Made by a program: the position numbers and the translations under genes
Notes under the pieces: generated by a model
Databases searched by the model: none
What the model saw: only the letters and a program-made list of their open reading frames with translations
What the model was told of the DNA's origin: nothing
In this document: positions 47,139 to 56,034 of the stretch, in pieces
Layout: each line of letters starts with the position of its first letter
How positions within the stretch are numbered: position 1 is the first letter of the stretch
DNA from: Agromyces sp. Leaf222
GTDB taxonomy: Bacteria > Actinomycetota > Actinomycetes > Actinomycetales > Microbacteriaceae
Reading direction: 5' to 3'
Assembly (NCBI RefSeq): GCF_001421565.1
Contig: NZ_LMKQ01000001.1
Coordinates: 1,177,651 to 1,241,650, forward strand
DNA: 64,000 nucleotides

Positions 47139-47144
47139 TACACT
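47139..47144 (+). promoter_or_regulatory. Candidate -10 (TACACT) for leaderless mqo
   Basis: TACACT ends seven bases before the GTG at 47152, so the mRNA would start at about the start codon. No Shine-Dalgarno is visible. Confidence 0.5.
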
Positions 47145-47151
47145 GGAATCC

Positions 47152-48630
47152 GTGAATTCAGCGGAAACGGTCGACGTCGTCCTGATCGGCGGGGGCATCA
47201 TGAGCGCGACGCTCGGCTCCCTCATCTCCAGGCTTCAGCCCGACTGGTCCATCCGCGTCTACGAGCGCCTCGGCGAGGTCGCGCAGGAGTCCTCGAACGC
47301 GTGGAACAACGCAGGCACCGGCCACGCCGCGCTCTGCGAGCTGAACTACATGCCCGAGAACCCCGACGGCAGCGTGAGCGCGGCCAAGGCCGTCTCGATC
47401 AACGAGCAGTTCCAGATCAGCCGCCAGTACTGGGCGTACCTCGTGTCGATCGGGGCGCTGCCCGAGCCGCACAACTTCATCAACACCGCGCCGCACATGA
47501 CGTTCGTGCGCGGCGCCGCGAACATCGAGTACCTGAAGAAGCGCGTCGCCGCGCTGAAGGACCAGCCGCTGTTCCCCGACCTCGAGTACACCGAAGACCT
47601 CGAGCGCATCGCCGAGTGGACCCCTCTCCTCGCGAAGAAGCGCAACCCGAAGCAGAAGGTCGCGGCGACCCGCATCGTCTCGGGCACCGACGTCGACTTC
47701 GGCGCCCTCACGAAGTTCCTCTTCACCGACATCGCCGAGCGTGGCGCCGAGATCCACACGAACCATCAGGTCACCCGCCTGAAGCGCCAGAAGGACGGCA
47801 CCTGGCGCCTGCGCGTGAAGCACCTCGTGGGCGGCACGCCCAGCTCCGTGAACGCGCGCTTCGTGTTCGTCGGCGCCGGCGGCGGCGCCCTCGCCCTGCT
47901 GCAGCACTCGGGCATCTCCGAGATCAAGGGCTTCGGCGGGTTCCCGATCTCCGGGCAGTTCCTGCGCACCACGAACCCCAAGCTCGTCGCCCAGCACCAG
48001 GCCAAGGTCTACGGCAAGGCCGCCGTCGGCGCCCCGCCGATGTCGGTGCCGCACCTCGACACGCGCGTCGTCGACGGCGAGACCGCGCTGCTCTTCGGCC
48101 CGTACGCCGGGTTCACGCCGAAGTTCCTGAAGACGAGCACCTGGTTCGACCTGCCGTTCTCGATCCGCCTGCACAACCTCGGCCCGATGATCCAGGTGGG
48201 CCTGAAGAACTTCGACCTCGTGAAGTACCTCGTCGGCGAGCTCATGGCCAACCGCGAGAAGAAGATGCAGGCCCTGCGCGAGTTCATGCCGACGGCGAAG
48301 ACTGAAGACTGGGAGCTCATCACGGCCGGCCAGCGCGTGCAGGTCATGAAGAAGGACCCCGAGAAGGGCGGCATCCTCCAGTTCGGCACCGAGGTCATCA
48401 CCGGCGCCGACGGCACGATCGCGGGCCTCCTCGGCGCCTCGCCTGGGGCTTCGACGGCCGCGCCGATCATGCTGGACGTCATCGCTCGCTGCTTCCCCGA
48501 CCGCATGGCCGAGTGGGAGCCGAAGCTCCGCGAGATGATCCCCGGCTACGGCACGACGCTCTCGAGCGATCCGGCCGCGGCCGAGGCGTCGCTCGCCGAG
48601 ACGGCGAAGGCGCTGCAGATCCAGGCATAG
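47152..48630 (+). CDS. mqo: Malate:quinone oxidoreductase
   Basis: 492 residues. FAD motif VVLIGGGIMSATLG, SSNAWNNAGTGHAALCELNYMP (signature of Mqo), FVGAGGGALALLQHSGI, GFGGFPISGQFLR, LFGPYAGFTPKFLK and the C-terminal LLGASPGASTAAPIML. This membrane-associated FAD enzyme oxidises malate to oxaloacetate and passes electrons to menaquinone, replacing or supplementing NAD-malate dehydrogenase. The GTG start follows a -10-like TACACT by seven bases. Confidence 0.97.
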   Translation: MNSAETVDVVLIGGGIMSATLGSLISRLQPDWSIRVYERLGEVAQESSNAWNNAGTGHAALCELNYMPENPDGSVSAAKAVSINEQFQISRQYWAYLVSIGALPEPHNFINTAPHMTFVRGAANIEYLKKRVAALKDQPLFPDLEYTEDLERIAEWTPLLAKKRNPKQKVAATRIVSGTDVDFGALTKFLFTDIAERGAEIHTNHQVTRLKRQKDGTWRLRVKHLVGGTPSSVNARFVFVGAGGGALALLQHSGISEIKGFGGFPISGQFLRTTNPKLVAQHQAKVYGKAAVGAPPMSVPHLDTRVVDGETALLFGPYAGFTPKFLKTSTWFDLPFSIRLHNLGPMIQVGLKNFDLVKYLVGELMANREKKMQALREFMPTAKTEDWELITAGQRVQVMKKDPEKGGILQFGTEVITGADGTIAGLLGASPGASTAAPIMLDVIARCFPDRMAEWEPKLREMIPGYGTTLSSDPAAAEASLAETAKALQIQA

Positions 48631-48910
48631 CCTTTTCGGCAGATCCTCTGCTATCGTCGTACCCGCTATGAAGTGAGTACTCCCACCGTCCCGCGCCTGA
48701 GGCGCCGTAGACACCGGGTGTACCCATTCCACTGTTCGCGACGGTGACGGCTGCATCCATCTCGGCAATGCCCGGCGGGATCCTTCTCCGCTCCCGGGCC
48801 GTCGGCGCTGCCATGCGCGTGCGACGGCACCGTGCGGTGCACCGTTCGACCGACCGCCTGCGCGCGGCATCCGTCGACGGCTCGGGAGCATTCGTGAAAG
48901 GGCGTTCCGC
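48631..48910 (+). promoter_or_regulatory. Long leader of the ABC-F gene with mini-ORFs and hairpins
   Basis: TATCGT (48652-48657) is a possible -10, followed at once by a minimal ORF ATG-AAG-TGA (48668-48676). Hairpin GCGCC-TGA-GGCGC lies at 48693-48705, ACACC-G-GGTGT at 48711-48721, and GTG 48718 opens a nine-codon ORF ending at 48747. The remaining 160 bases hold no gene. The arrangement resembles ribosome-mediated attenuation leaders of antibiotic-resistance ABC-F genes; inference. Confidence 0.4.
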
Positions 48911-50812
48911 ATGTCGGTACACGTCTCGTATTCCTCCTATCTGCGCGCCGACGGACTCTCGGCGCAGTACCCCGATCGCCGCGTCTTCAGCGATCTCGGC
49001 TTCTCGGTCGCCCCGGGTCAGCGTCTCGGCCTCATCGGCGAGAACGGCGCGGGCAAGTCGACGCTCCTGAGGCTCCTCGCCTCGGGTTCGACGACGGATG
49101 CCGCCGGCGGCCGAACGGCAGACGGCCCGCCGGGTTCGGGCTCCCCGCTCGATGCGGGCGTCGCGGCGCTCGGCGCCCGCGACGCGACGGACCTCGTCGC
49201 CGACGGCCGCATCACCCGGCCGTTGCGCACCGGCCTGCTCTCGCAGGAGCTGCCGTTCGCCCCGCATGATCGCCTCGGCGACGTGCTCGAGCACGCGCTC
49301 CGGGAGGTGCGCGCCATCGAGCGCGAGCTCCACGAGGCGGCGGCCGCGCTCGCCGACGGCATGGCCGACGGCGGGTCGCGGGGCGACGAACGTGCGGCCG
49401 CGGCATCCGCCGACCGGTATGCGCGGGCGCTCGCCGCGGCCGAGCACGCCGAGGTGTGGAGCGCCGACGCACGGCGCGACGAGCTGCTTCGCGGGCTCGG
49501 CGTCGGCGACGTGTCGCTCGAGCGCCGGGTCGCCGAGGTGTCGGGCGGCCAGCGCAGCCGGTTCGCGCTCGCGGCGCTGCTGCTGCGTGCACCTGAGGCG
49601 CTGCTGCTCGACGAGCCGACGAACCACCTCGACGACGACGCCGCGGCGTTCCTCGAGGATACGTTGCGCGCGTGGAGCGGGCCGGTGCTCTTCGCCAGCC
49701 ACGATCGGGAGTTCCTCGATCGGCTGGCGACGGGGCTCGTCGACCTCGATCCGGCTCGGCTCGGCGCGGTGGCCGCGGTGGAGTCGGGCCCGTCCGCCGG
49801 GCGGGCGGGGCCGCCGATCTACGCGAGCGCCGAGCGCGCGAGCCAGGACGACCTGCTCGCGGCATCCGGTGGCACGGTGTTCGGCGGGGGCTTCACCGAG
49901 TTCCTCGCGGTCAAGGCCGATGAGCGGCAACGCTGGCAGCGCCAGTACGAGTCCGAGCAGCAGGAGCTCCTCGGACTCCGTGCCGACCTCGATCGCAGCG
50001 GTGCGGCGAGAACCGTCGCGCACGGCAGGGCGGCGACCGACAACGACAAGTTCATCCGTCACTTCAAGGGCGAGAACGTCGATCGCACGATCGCGAGGCG
50101 AGTGCGCAACGCCGAGGTGCGGCTCGAGGTGCTCGAGCGCGACCAGGTGCCGAAGCCGCCGGCGCCGCTCACCTTCGCGGGCATCCCGCAGGGGTCGCAC
50201 GCGCTCGACGAGGCACCAGGCCTGCTCGTCGAGGTGACGGATGCCGTGGTCGAGGGTCGCCTCTCGGTGCCGTCGCTGCAGGTGCCTGCGATGGCCCGGA
50301 TGCTCGTCACGGGTGCGAACGGCGCGGGCAAGTCGACGCTGCTGAACGTGCTCGCCGGCATCCAGCGCGTCGATGCCGGCTCGGTGCAGCGTCGCCGCGG
50401 GCTTCGCGTGCAACTGCTCGAACAGGACGTGCGCTTCGGAGATCCGGATGCCGCGGTGCACCGCATCTACGAGCGCACCCTCGGTGAGCGGCGGGCCGAG
50501 CAGGTGCCGCTCTCGAGCCTGGGACTCATCGCCGCCCGCGACGAGTCGAGGCCGATCGGGGCGCTCTCGGTCGGACAGCAGCGGCGCCTCGCGTTGGCGT
50601 TGGTGTTCGCGCGGCCGCCGCACCTGTTCCTGCTCGACGAGCCGACGAACCACCTCTCGCTCGCGCTCGCGACCGACCTCGAGGAGGCGCTGGGCGCCTA
50701 CCCGGGTGCGGTCGTGGTGGCCAGCCACGACCGGTGGCTGCGTCGCCGGTGGGCGGGGGAGCGGCTCGAGCTCGCGGCCGGGCGGGCGGCTCGCGCCACG
50801 GTGCCGGCCTGA
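48911..50812 (+). CDS. ABC-F family ATPase (possible ribosome protection)
   Basis: 633 residues, two ABC domains and no membrane part. Domain 1: GENGAGKSTLLRLL, signature VSGGQRSRFALAALLL, Walker B ALLLDEPTNHLDDDA, H-switch ASHDREFL. The interdomain linker (~320-410) is charged and helical (RQRWQRQYESEQQELLGLRADL, TDNDKFIRHFKGENVDRTIARRVRNAE). Domain 2: GANGAGKSTLLNVL, LSVGQQRRLALALV, LFLLDEPTNHLSL. The second signature begins LSVGQ, as in several resistance-type ABC-F proteins, which dislodge antibiotics from the ribosome. AAAGGG lies nine bases before the ATG. Confidence 0.92.
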   Translation: MSVHVSYSSYLRADGLSAQYPDRRVFSDLGFSVAPGQRLGLIGENGAGKSTLLRLLASGSTTDAAGGRTADGPPGSGSPLDAGVAALGARDATDLVADGRITRPLRTGLLSQELPFAPHDRLGDVLEHALREVRAIERELHEAAAALADGMADGGSRGDERAAAASADRYARALAAAEHAEVWSADARRDELLRGLGVGDVSLERRVAEVSGGQRSRFALAALLLRAPEALLLDEPTNHLDDDAAAFLEDTLRAWSGPVLFASHDREFLDRLATGLVDLDPARLGAVAAVESGPSAGRAGPPIYASAERASQDDLLAASGGTVFGGGFTEFLAVKADERQRWQRQYESEQQELLGLRADLDRSGAARTVAHGRAATDNDKFIRHFKGENVDRTIARRVRNAEVRLEVLERDQVPKPPAPLTFAGIPQGSHALDEAPGLLVEVTDAVVEGRLSVPSLQVPAMARMLVTGANGAGKSTLLNVLAGIQRVDAGSVQRRRGLRVQLLEQDVRFGDPDAAVHRIYERTLGERRAEQVPLSSLGLIAARDESRPIGALSVGQQRRLALALVFARPPHLFLLDEPTNHLSLALATDLEEALGAYPGAVVVASHDRWLRRRWAGERLELAAGRAARATVPA

Positions 50813-50816
50813 GCGA

Positions 50817-50852
50817 CGGCGCGCCGCGGCATCCGGATGTCGCGGCGCGCCG
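50817..50852 (+). terminator. Terminator of the ABC-F gene
   Basis: CGGCGCGCCGCG (50817-50828) pairs with CGCGGCGCGCCG (50841-50852), 12-base loop, directly after the stop. Confidence 0.7.
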
Positions 50853-50863
50853 CTTGCGGCTGG

Positions 50864-50881
50864 TTCGAACATGTGTTCGAA
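50864..50881. promoter_or_regulatory. LexA (SOS) box
   Basis: TTCGAAC-ATGT-GTTCGAA has perfect 7-bp arms and fits the CGAAC-N4-GTTCG box used by LexA of Gram-positive bacteria. It ends eight bases before the ATG of the radical SAM gene, so LexA bound here would block that promoter. Confidence 0.8.
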
Positions 50882-50888
50882 TGTCTGC

Positions 50889-51953
50889 ATGAGGTGGAGC
50901 GGGCAGCAGTTGGGCGTCGACCAGGCGGGCACCCTGCCGGGGCTCGCGCGGCTCAACAACCTCGTGCGCTCGGTGCAGACCCCCGACTTCGCGGGCATGA
51001 CGTTCCACGAGGTGCTCGCGAAGTCGGCGCTGAACCACGTGCCGGGCCCGTCGTCGATGCCCTTCAGCTGGACCGTGAACCCGTACCGGGGCTGCAGTCA
51101 TGGTTGTGTTTATTGCTTCGCCCGCCCCACGCACACCTACCTCGACCTCGACGCAGGCGACGACTTCGATCGGCAGATCATCGTCAAGGTCAACGTGGCC
51201 GAGATGCTCGCGGGCGAACTCGCGAAGCGGTCGTGGCGGCACGAGCCCGTCGCGCTCGGCACGAACACCGACCCCTACCAGCGGGCCGAGGGGCGCTATC
51301 GACTGATGCCGGGCATCATCGACGCGCTGGCCTCGAGCGGCACGCCGTTCAGCATCCTGACGAAGGGGTCGTTGCTGCGCCGCGACCTGCCGCTCATCGT
51401 CGACGCCGCCGGGCAGGTGCCGGTCGACCTGGCCATGTCGATCGCGGTCTACGACGACGAGCTGCAGCAGTCGATCGAGCCGGGCACCCCGAGCACGAAG
51501 GCGAGGCTCGCGACGGTCACGGCGGTGCGCGAGGCCGGGCTCGACTGCAGCGTGTTCCTGATGCCGATCCTCCCGTACCTCACCGACACCAGGGCGCACC
51601 TCGACGAGGCGCTGCGACAGGTCAAGGCGGCCGGGGCGACGAGCGTCGTGTACTCGGCCCTGCACCTGCGTTCGGGCGTGAAGCCCTGGTTCATGCAGTG
51701 GCTCGCGCGCGAGCACCCCGAGCTCGAGTCGAAGTACCGATCGATGTACTACGGCCAGAACGCCTACGCGCCCAAGGAGTACCGCAAGTGGCTGGCCGCG
51801 CGCGTGGCGCCGCTGCTGCGCGAGCACGGCCTGGCCCGAGGGCAGGAAGATCCCGCGACGGGCGGCGTGCGGTCGGCTGCATTGACGGATGCCGCGGCGC
51901 GCCGATCCGCGTCGCGAACCGAGTTCGCGGCGGCCCCCGACGCCCTGTTCTGA
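50889..51953 (+). CDS. Radical SAM protein, Rv2578c type
   Basis: 354 residues. Radical SAM cluster motif in YRGCSHGCVYCFARP (CxxxCxxC, about residues 69-76), then KVNVAEMLAGEL, ALGTNTDPYQRAEG, FSILTKGSLLRRDLP, MPILPYLTD and the C-terminal PWFMQWLAREHPELESKYRSMY. The family is distantly related to spore photoproduct lyase and has no settled function. The LexA box overlapping its promoter points to a DNA-damage role. No Shine-Dalgarno fits between the box and ATG; the message may be leaderless. Confidence 0.92.
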   Translation: MRWSGQQLGVDQAGTLPGLARLNNLVRSVQTPDFAGMTFHEVLAKSALNHVPGPSSMPFSWTVNPYRGCSHGCVYCFARPTHTYLDLDAGDDFDRQIIVKVNVAEMLAGELAKRSWRHEPVALGTNTDPYQRAEGRYRLMPGIIDALASSGTPFSILTKGSLLRRDLPLIVDAAGQVPVDLAMSIAVYDDELQQSIEPGTPSTKARLATVTAVREAGLDCSVFLMPILPYLTDTRAHLDEALRQVKAAGATSVVYSALHLRSGVKPWFMQWLAREHPELESKYRSMYYGQNAYAPKEYRKWLAARVAPLLREHGLARGQEDPATGGVRSAALTDAAARRSASRTEFAAAPDALF

Positions 51954-52023
51954 GCCTGCCCTCGAGGCCGCCGAGGCTGACGCACTTGCCGACGAGACGA
52001 TCGGCGCACCTGAGTGCTCATCC

Positions 52024-52055
52024 GAGCATCGGCATCGGCATCGATCTCGATGCTC
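52024..52055. promoter_or_regulatory. Dyad GAGCATCG...CGATGCTC in the control region of the kinase-like pair
   Basis: Arms 52024-52031 and 52048-52055, with a GCATCG triplet repeat between. TTGCGT (52058-52063) and GATAAT (52083-52088) downstream may be the -35 and -10 of the gene at 52142, although the 19-base spacer is long. Confidence 0.45.
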
Positions 52056-52141
52056 AGTTGCGTGCATCGATGGGTTTGCTGGGATAATCCGGAGAGTCCA
52101 GTGTGAACCCGATCCACTCGGCATGAACACCGGAGGTACCC

Positions 52142-53338
52142 ATGACGCTCGGGCTACCCGGCGATGTGTCGCGCGACTCGGTGAGCCGTGCCATCGTGCA
52201 TGCCGGGCACGTCGGGGCCTGGGTCTACCTCGGCATGGGCACGGTCGTCGCGAGCGCACTGGCGATCGGCGGTGCGCCGAAGGGGTGGATCGCCGCCGGG
52301 CTCCTGCTGCTGATGGCCGGCGCGCTGTGCTTCGTCGCCTTGCATCGAACCGTCTTCTCGAGCGTGCTCTACCTGGTGGTCGGCGGTGCCGTCACGGTCA
52401 CGACGACCGTGCTCGCCATGCAGTCCACGCACGAACTCGACACCACCGACAACGCGGTCGTCGCGATCCCGTGCATCGCGCTGCTGCTCATCGGCGGCGC
52501 GGGCGCGGGTTCGTGGCTCGCGAGCTTCTGGGTCGTCGCCGCCTACGTCGTCGGCCAGACGGCGACCTACATCGGGGCCGAGTTGAGCGGCGCCGAGTAC
52601 CGCGTGAGCGCGGGGGCCACGGCCCTTGCGGTGTTCATCATCATCGTCCGCACGGTCGACGGGCTCACGAGGCGTGCGGGCCTGCGACGCCAGGCTGCCC
52701 TCGTGCGGGCGAATGTCGCGGCCCGCGAGGCGACCGCGCGTCGCGACCACGAGCTCGAGGCGATCACGCGCCTCCACGACACCGCGATGGAGCACCTGCT
52801 CGCCATCGCCGCGGCCGGGTCGGGGCCGATCGACGATCGCCTGCGCGCCGGCATCCGGCAGGACCTCTCGTTGCTCGTCGGGCGCGACTGGATCGCACAG
52901 CACAGCGGCGAGTCCGGCGAGTCGGCGGTGGCATCCGGTGTGGCCGACGGCGCGCCGATCCTCGACCAGGCGTTCGCGGTCGCGGAGGATGTGGAGCTCG
53001 ACGTGCAGATGACGGGCGATCTCGCGGTGCTCGGGCTGCTCGGCTCGCACCGTGCGGCCGAGCTCGACATCGCGGTCGCGGAATGCCTCCGCAACGTCGC
53101 GCAGCACGCGGGCGTGCGGGAGGCGGAGATCATCCTCGGCAACGGCGGCGGCGAGGTCACGGTGGCGGTCATGGACATCGGGTCGGGCTTCGAGCCCGAG
53201 CGCGTGCCGCCCGCCCTGCGCGGACTCAGGGTCGGGGTGGTCGAGCGTCTCGAACGCGAGGGCGGCTCGGCGCGCGTGTGGTCGGCGATCGGCCTGGGCA
53301 CGACGATCGTGCTCACGATGCCGGAGGGCGGCGCATGA
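52142..53338 (+). CDS. Histidine-kinase-like membrane protein (NarL-type)
   Basis: 398 residues, GGAGG before the ATG. About six N-terminal helices (~20-180), a coiled segment with ITRLHDTAMEHLLAIAA (candidate HisKA_3 histidine) and a C-terminal HATPase-like domain: N-box AECLRNVAQHAG, G1 MDIGSGFEPE, G2 region LRGLRVGVVERLEREGG, TTIVLTMP. This resembles NarL/LuxR-partner kinases, but no response regulator is adjacent. ATGA overlap with the next gene suggests a heteromeric sensor. Confidence 0.8.
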   Translation: MTLGLPGDVSRDSVSRAIVHAGHVGAWVYLGMGTVVASALAIGGAPKGWIAAGLLLLMAGALCFVALHRTVFSSVLYLVVGGAVTVTTTVLAMQSTHELDTTDNAVVAIPCIALLLIGGAGAGSWLASFWVVAAYVVGQTATYIGAELSGAEYRVSAGATALAVFIIIVRTVDGLTRRAGLRRQAALVRANVAAREATARRDHELEAITRLHDTAMEHLLAIAAAGSGPIDDRLRAGIRQDLSLLVGRDWIAQHSGESGESAVASGVADGAPILDQAFAVAEDVELDVQMTGDLAVLGLLGSHRAAELDIAVAECLRNVAQHAGVREAEIILGNGGGEVTVAVMDIGSGFEPERVPPALRGLRVGVVERLEREGGSARVWSAIGLGTTIVLTMPEGGA

Positions 53339-54495
53339 GGGCCGCCCGTCTCGCACCCCAAGACCTCGATCCGATCATCGCGCTCGCCTCGTCGTCGATC
53401 CTGCAGCACGTCGGCGGTGCCATCGCGTGCGTGACCGCGATCGTGCTGACGGCCGCGCACTGGTCGGAGGTGGAGTCCCCGCTCGCGGCGATCGTCGCGA
53501 TCGCGCTCGTGTTCATCGCGGCGATCGGAGCCACGGTCGCCACGCGCCCGTCGCGGGCACCGTTCACCCCCGAGCGCATGTGGGTGATCGTCGTCTTCGG
53601 CCTCGGTGCCGCGGTGGCCGAGTACCTGAGCACGGTCGGCCAGAATCACTACGTCTACGACGACTTCGGCCCGCTCGTCATCGGCATCCTGATGGTCTCG
53701 GTCGCGCCGTACTGCAGCTGGACCACGCTCCTGACGACGGGCGTGCTCTCCGGGGCCGTGCTCGCAGTGCTGGTGGCGGGGGCACCCAGCCCGGCGTGGC
53801 AGGACCTGCCGATCGCCGTCGTGATCCTCGTCTTCATCGCGCCGACGGTGGTCGCGAGTTCGGCGGCGGCCGGCTACTCGTGGGCGATCGTGCACATCAC
53901 CCTCGCTTGGCAGCGGCGGGCGAACCAGCTGCTGCTGCGGCGCGACGCCGAGCACCGGGCGGGGCTCGCGCGGTCGTCCGATCAGGGCAGGGTCGCCGTG
54001 CTGCGCCGCGAGGTGCTGCCGTTCCTCGCCTCGATGCTGACCGTCGAGCGCGTGTCGGTGACGGATGCCGCGCGCGCACGCCAGCTCGCCGAAGCCCTGC
54101 GTTCGACGCTGCGCGACGAGACCGCCACCACCTGGCTCAGCGACCTGGCGGCCGACCTCGAGCGACGGCACGGCGTGCCCGTCGAGGTCGTCGAGACCGA
54201 CACCGCGGTGGCGGTGCTGTACGACGACCAGCGGGCGGCGCTCACGGCCCTGCTGAACTGGCTCACCGTCGACGACCGGGCCTCGTCGGTGCGGGTGGAC
54301 GTCACCCGAGAGGACACCGAGCTGTCGAAGGGGCGTGTCGTCCGCATCGCGGTCGGCGCGGTGCTCGGCGCCGATCCGCCCACCCGTCGGTCGATCGAGC
54401 GGTTCGCCGCGGTCGCTCGCGCGGTGGGGTTGGCTGCGGAGGTCTCGTCGACCGGGCAGAATGTCACGGTGGAGTTTCGTCATGGCATCAGCTGA
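53335..54495 (+). CDS. Membrane protein related to histidine kinases, catalytic motifs lost
   Basis: 386 residues. Six or so helices (HVGGAIACVTAIVLTAAHW, LAAIVAIALVFIAAIGATVA, WVIVVFGLGAAVAEYL, LLTTGVLSGAVLAVLVAG, LPIAVVILVFIAPTVVASSAAAGYSW) are followed by a cytoplasmic domain with the length and order of a DHp-HATPase unit, but without recognisable His, N-box Asn or G-boxes. Same layout as the preceding protein, so it probably arose by duplication and acts as a non-catalytic partner. Function unknown. Confidence 0.65.
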   Translation: MRAARLAPQDLDPIIALASSSILQHVGGAIACVTAIVLTAAHWSEVESPLAAIVAIALVFIAAIGATVATRPSRAPFTPERMWVIVVFGLGAAVAEYLSTVGQNHYVYDDFGPLVIGILMVSVAPYCSWTTLLTTGVLSGAVLAVLVAGAPSPAWQDLPIAVVILVFIAPTVVASSAAAGYSWAIVHITLAWQRRANQLLLRRDAEHRAGLARSSDQGRVAVLRREVLPFLASMLTVERVSVTDAARARQLAEALRSTLRDETATTWLSDLAADLERRHGVPVEVVETDTAVAVLYDDQRAALTALLNWLTVDDRASSVRVDVTREDTELSKGRVVRIAVGAVLGADPPTRRSIERFAAVARAVGLAAEVSSTGQNVTVEFRHGIS

Positions 54496-54525
54496 GGTCC
54501 GTCGTTCGAGGGGAGGGGTGGCCTG

Positions 54526-55167
54526 ATGGCGAAGCTGTACTTCCGCTACGGCGCGATGAACTCGGGCAAGTCGACCGCGCTGCTGCAGGCGGCCTTCAAC
54601 TACGAAGAGCGCGGGCACGGCGTGCTGCTCGCCAAGCCGTCGGTCGACACCAAGGGCGATCGCGACATCGTCTCGCGGCTCGGCGTGGTGCGCGAGGTCG
54701 ACTTCGTGATCGCGCCCGACGCGAACGCGCGTGAGCTGTTCGAGCAGCGGCGCGCGATCTCGGCGGCCGAGAACGGGCGCGACGTGAGCTGCCTGCTCGT
54801 CGACGAGGCGCAGTTCCTCACTGGTGAGCAGGTCGACGACCTGTTGCGCATCGCGCTCATCGAGGGCATCCCGGTGCTCGCCTACGGCATCCGCACCGAC
54901 TTCCAGACGGTCGCGTTCCCTGGCAGCCGTCGCCTGCTCGAGGTCGCGCACAGCCTCGAAGAGCTGAAGACGATCTGCCGTTGCGGCCGCAAGGCGATCT
55001 TCAACGGTCGCACGATCGACGGCCGGTTCGTGTTCGACGGCGACCAGGTCGCGATCGACGCTTCGACGGAGCTCAGCGCGAGCGGCGCTCAGACCGTCAC
55101 CTACGAGTCGCTCTGCGGCGTCTGCTACCTCGAGGAGTCCGGCGGCGTGCTCAACGGCCGCCACTGA
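54526..55167 (+). CDS. tdk: Thymidine kinase
   Basis: 213 residues. P-loop YGAMNSGKSTALLQ (8-21), Walker B LLVDEAQFLT, substrate region YGIRTDFQT, lasso-like segment and zinc ligands CRCGRKA...CGVCYLE. Type II (TK1-like) thymidine kinase that salvages thymidine to dTMP. GGAGGGGTGGCCTG precedes the ATG. It follows the kinase-like pair by 30 bases and may be co-transcribed. Confidence 0.95.
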   Translation: MAKLYFRYGAMNSGKSTALLQAAFNYEERGHGVLLAKPSVDTKGDRDIVSRLGVVREVDFVIAPDANARELFEQRRAISAAENGRDVSCLLVDEAQFLTGEQVDDLLRIALIEGIPVLAYGIRTDFQTVAFPGSRRLLEVAHSLEELKTICRCGRKAIFNGRTIDGRFVFDGDQVAIDASTELSASGAQTVTYESLCGVCYLEESGGVLNGRH

Positions 55168-55207
55168 GCGCGCTGTCTCGGACCCATGCGTCCCGCGGCG
55201 CCCGGCC

Positions 55208-55978
55208 TCAGCTCACGATCGCGAGCACCAGCAGTCCGTTGAACACCATGTGCGCGATGATCGCGCCGCCGAGTCGACCGGTCGCGGCGGCGAGCGCTCC
55301 GGCCGCGAGGCCGAACACGAACGCGCCGGCGAAGGTCACGACCGCCGCGGTCGGCGAGAGCGCGGCGCCCTGGGCGAGGTGGGCGAGCCCGAACACGAGC
55401 GCGCTCACGACGACGGCGACGGATGCCGCGACGACGGCTCCGCCCCCGGTGCGCCGCTGCACGGCCCGAAGCACCAGCCCGCGGTAAAACGTCTCCTCGA
55501 TGAGGGGCCCGATGAGCACGGGCGCGAGCACGATGCCGAACCAGAGCGCGAACCCGGTGGGGAGGGCGAGCACGCCGCCGTCGAGCGAGGTGCGTCCGGT
55601 GAACGCGAGCTCGAGCAGGGTCACGAGTCCGCGGGCGAGAAGTCCGATGCCGACGCCCCAGAGCAGGTCGATCCAGCGAACGCGGAGCCCGAAGTCGGCG
55701 GCGAACGATCGGCGCCCGCGCGCGACATCCGCGATGCAGAGCACGACAACGAGGGGCACCCAGACCGCGAGATAGGCGCCGAGCACCTGCAGCCATTCGT
55801 CGATCACGACCGTGCGGGTGAGCCACGCCCAGCCGAGCGAACTTGCCGCCGCGAGCAGGATGCCGATCGCGGCATCCGTCACGCCCCAGCGCACGTTCGC
55901 GTCGTCGGCCGCACCAGATAGGGGGGTGTCGGTTGTTGACACGCCCCACCTGCGCGGGGCATCTTGAGAGGGTGCCAC
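55208..55978 (-). CDS. CPBP-family intramembrane glutamic endopeptidase
   Basis: 256 residues with seven or eight membrane helices. Motif 1 LIEETFYRGLVLRAVQ (EExxxR), motif 2 FGLAHLAQG and motif 3 HMVFNGLLV hold the catalytic Glu and His. These are Abi/Rce1-like proteases sometimes involved in bacteriocin immunity or surface-protein processing. GTG 55978 lies seven bases after TACGCT (a -10), suggesting a leaderless message; a second GTG 12 codons in (VSTTDTPLSG) is possible. Convergent with tdk, divergent from the polysaccharide cluster. Confidence 0.87.
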   Translation of the reverse strand: MAPSQDAPRRWGVSTTDTPLSGAADDANVRWGVTDAAIGILLAAASSLGWAWLTRTVVIDEWLQVLGAYLAVWVPLVVVLCIADVARGRRSFAADFGLRVRWIDLLWGVGIGLLARGLVTLLELAFTGRTSLDGGVLALPTGFALWFGIVLAPVLIGPLIEETFYRGLVLRAVQRRTGGGAVVAASVAVVVSALVFGLAHLAQGAALSPTAAVVTFAGAFVFGLAAGALAAATGRLGGAIIAHMVFNGLLVLAIVS

Positions 55979-55985
55979 GGGGCTT

Positions 55986-55991
55986 AGCGTA
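55986..55991 (-). promoter_or_regulatory. Candidate -10 (TACGCT) of the CPBP protease gene
   Basis: On the minus strand TACGCT is followed by seven bases and then GTG 55978, the same leaderless spacing seen at pta, dnaX and mqo. Confidence 0.4.
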
Positions 55992-56034
55992 ACCGTGTCA
56001 CGTTTCAGGCACGCGGGGGACGGGGACTGAACAC

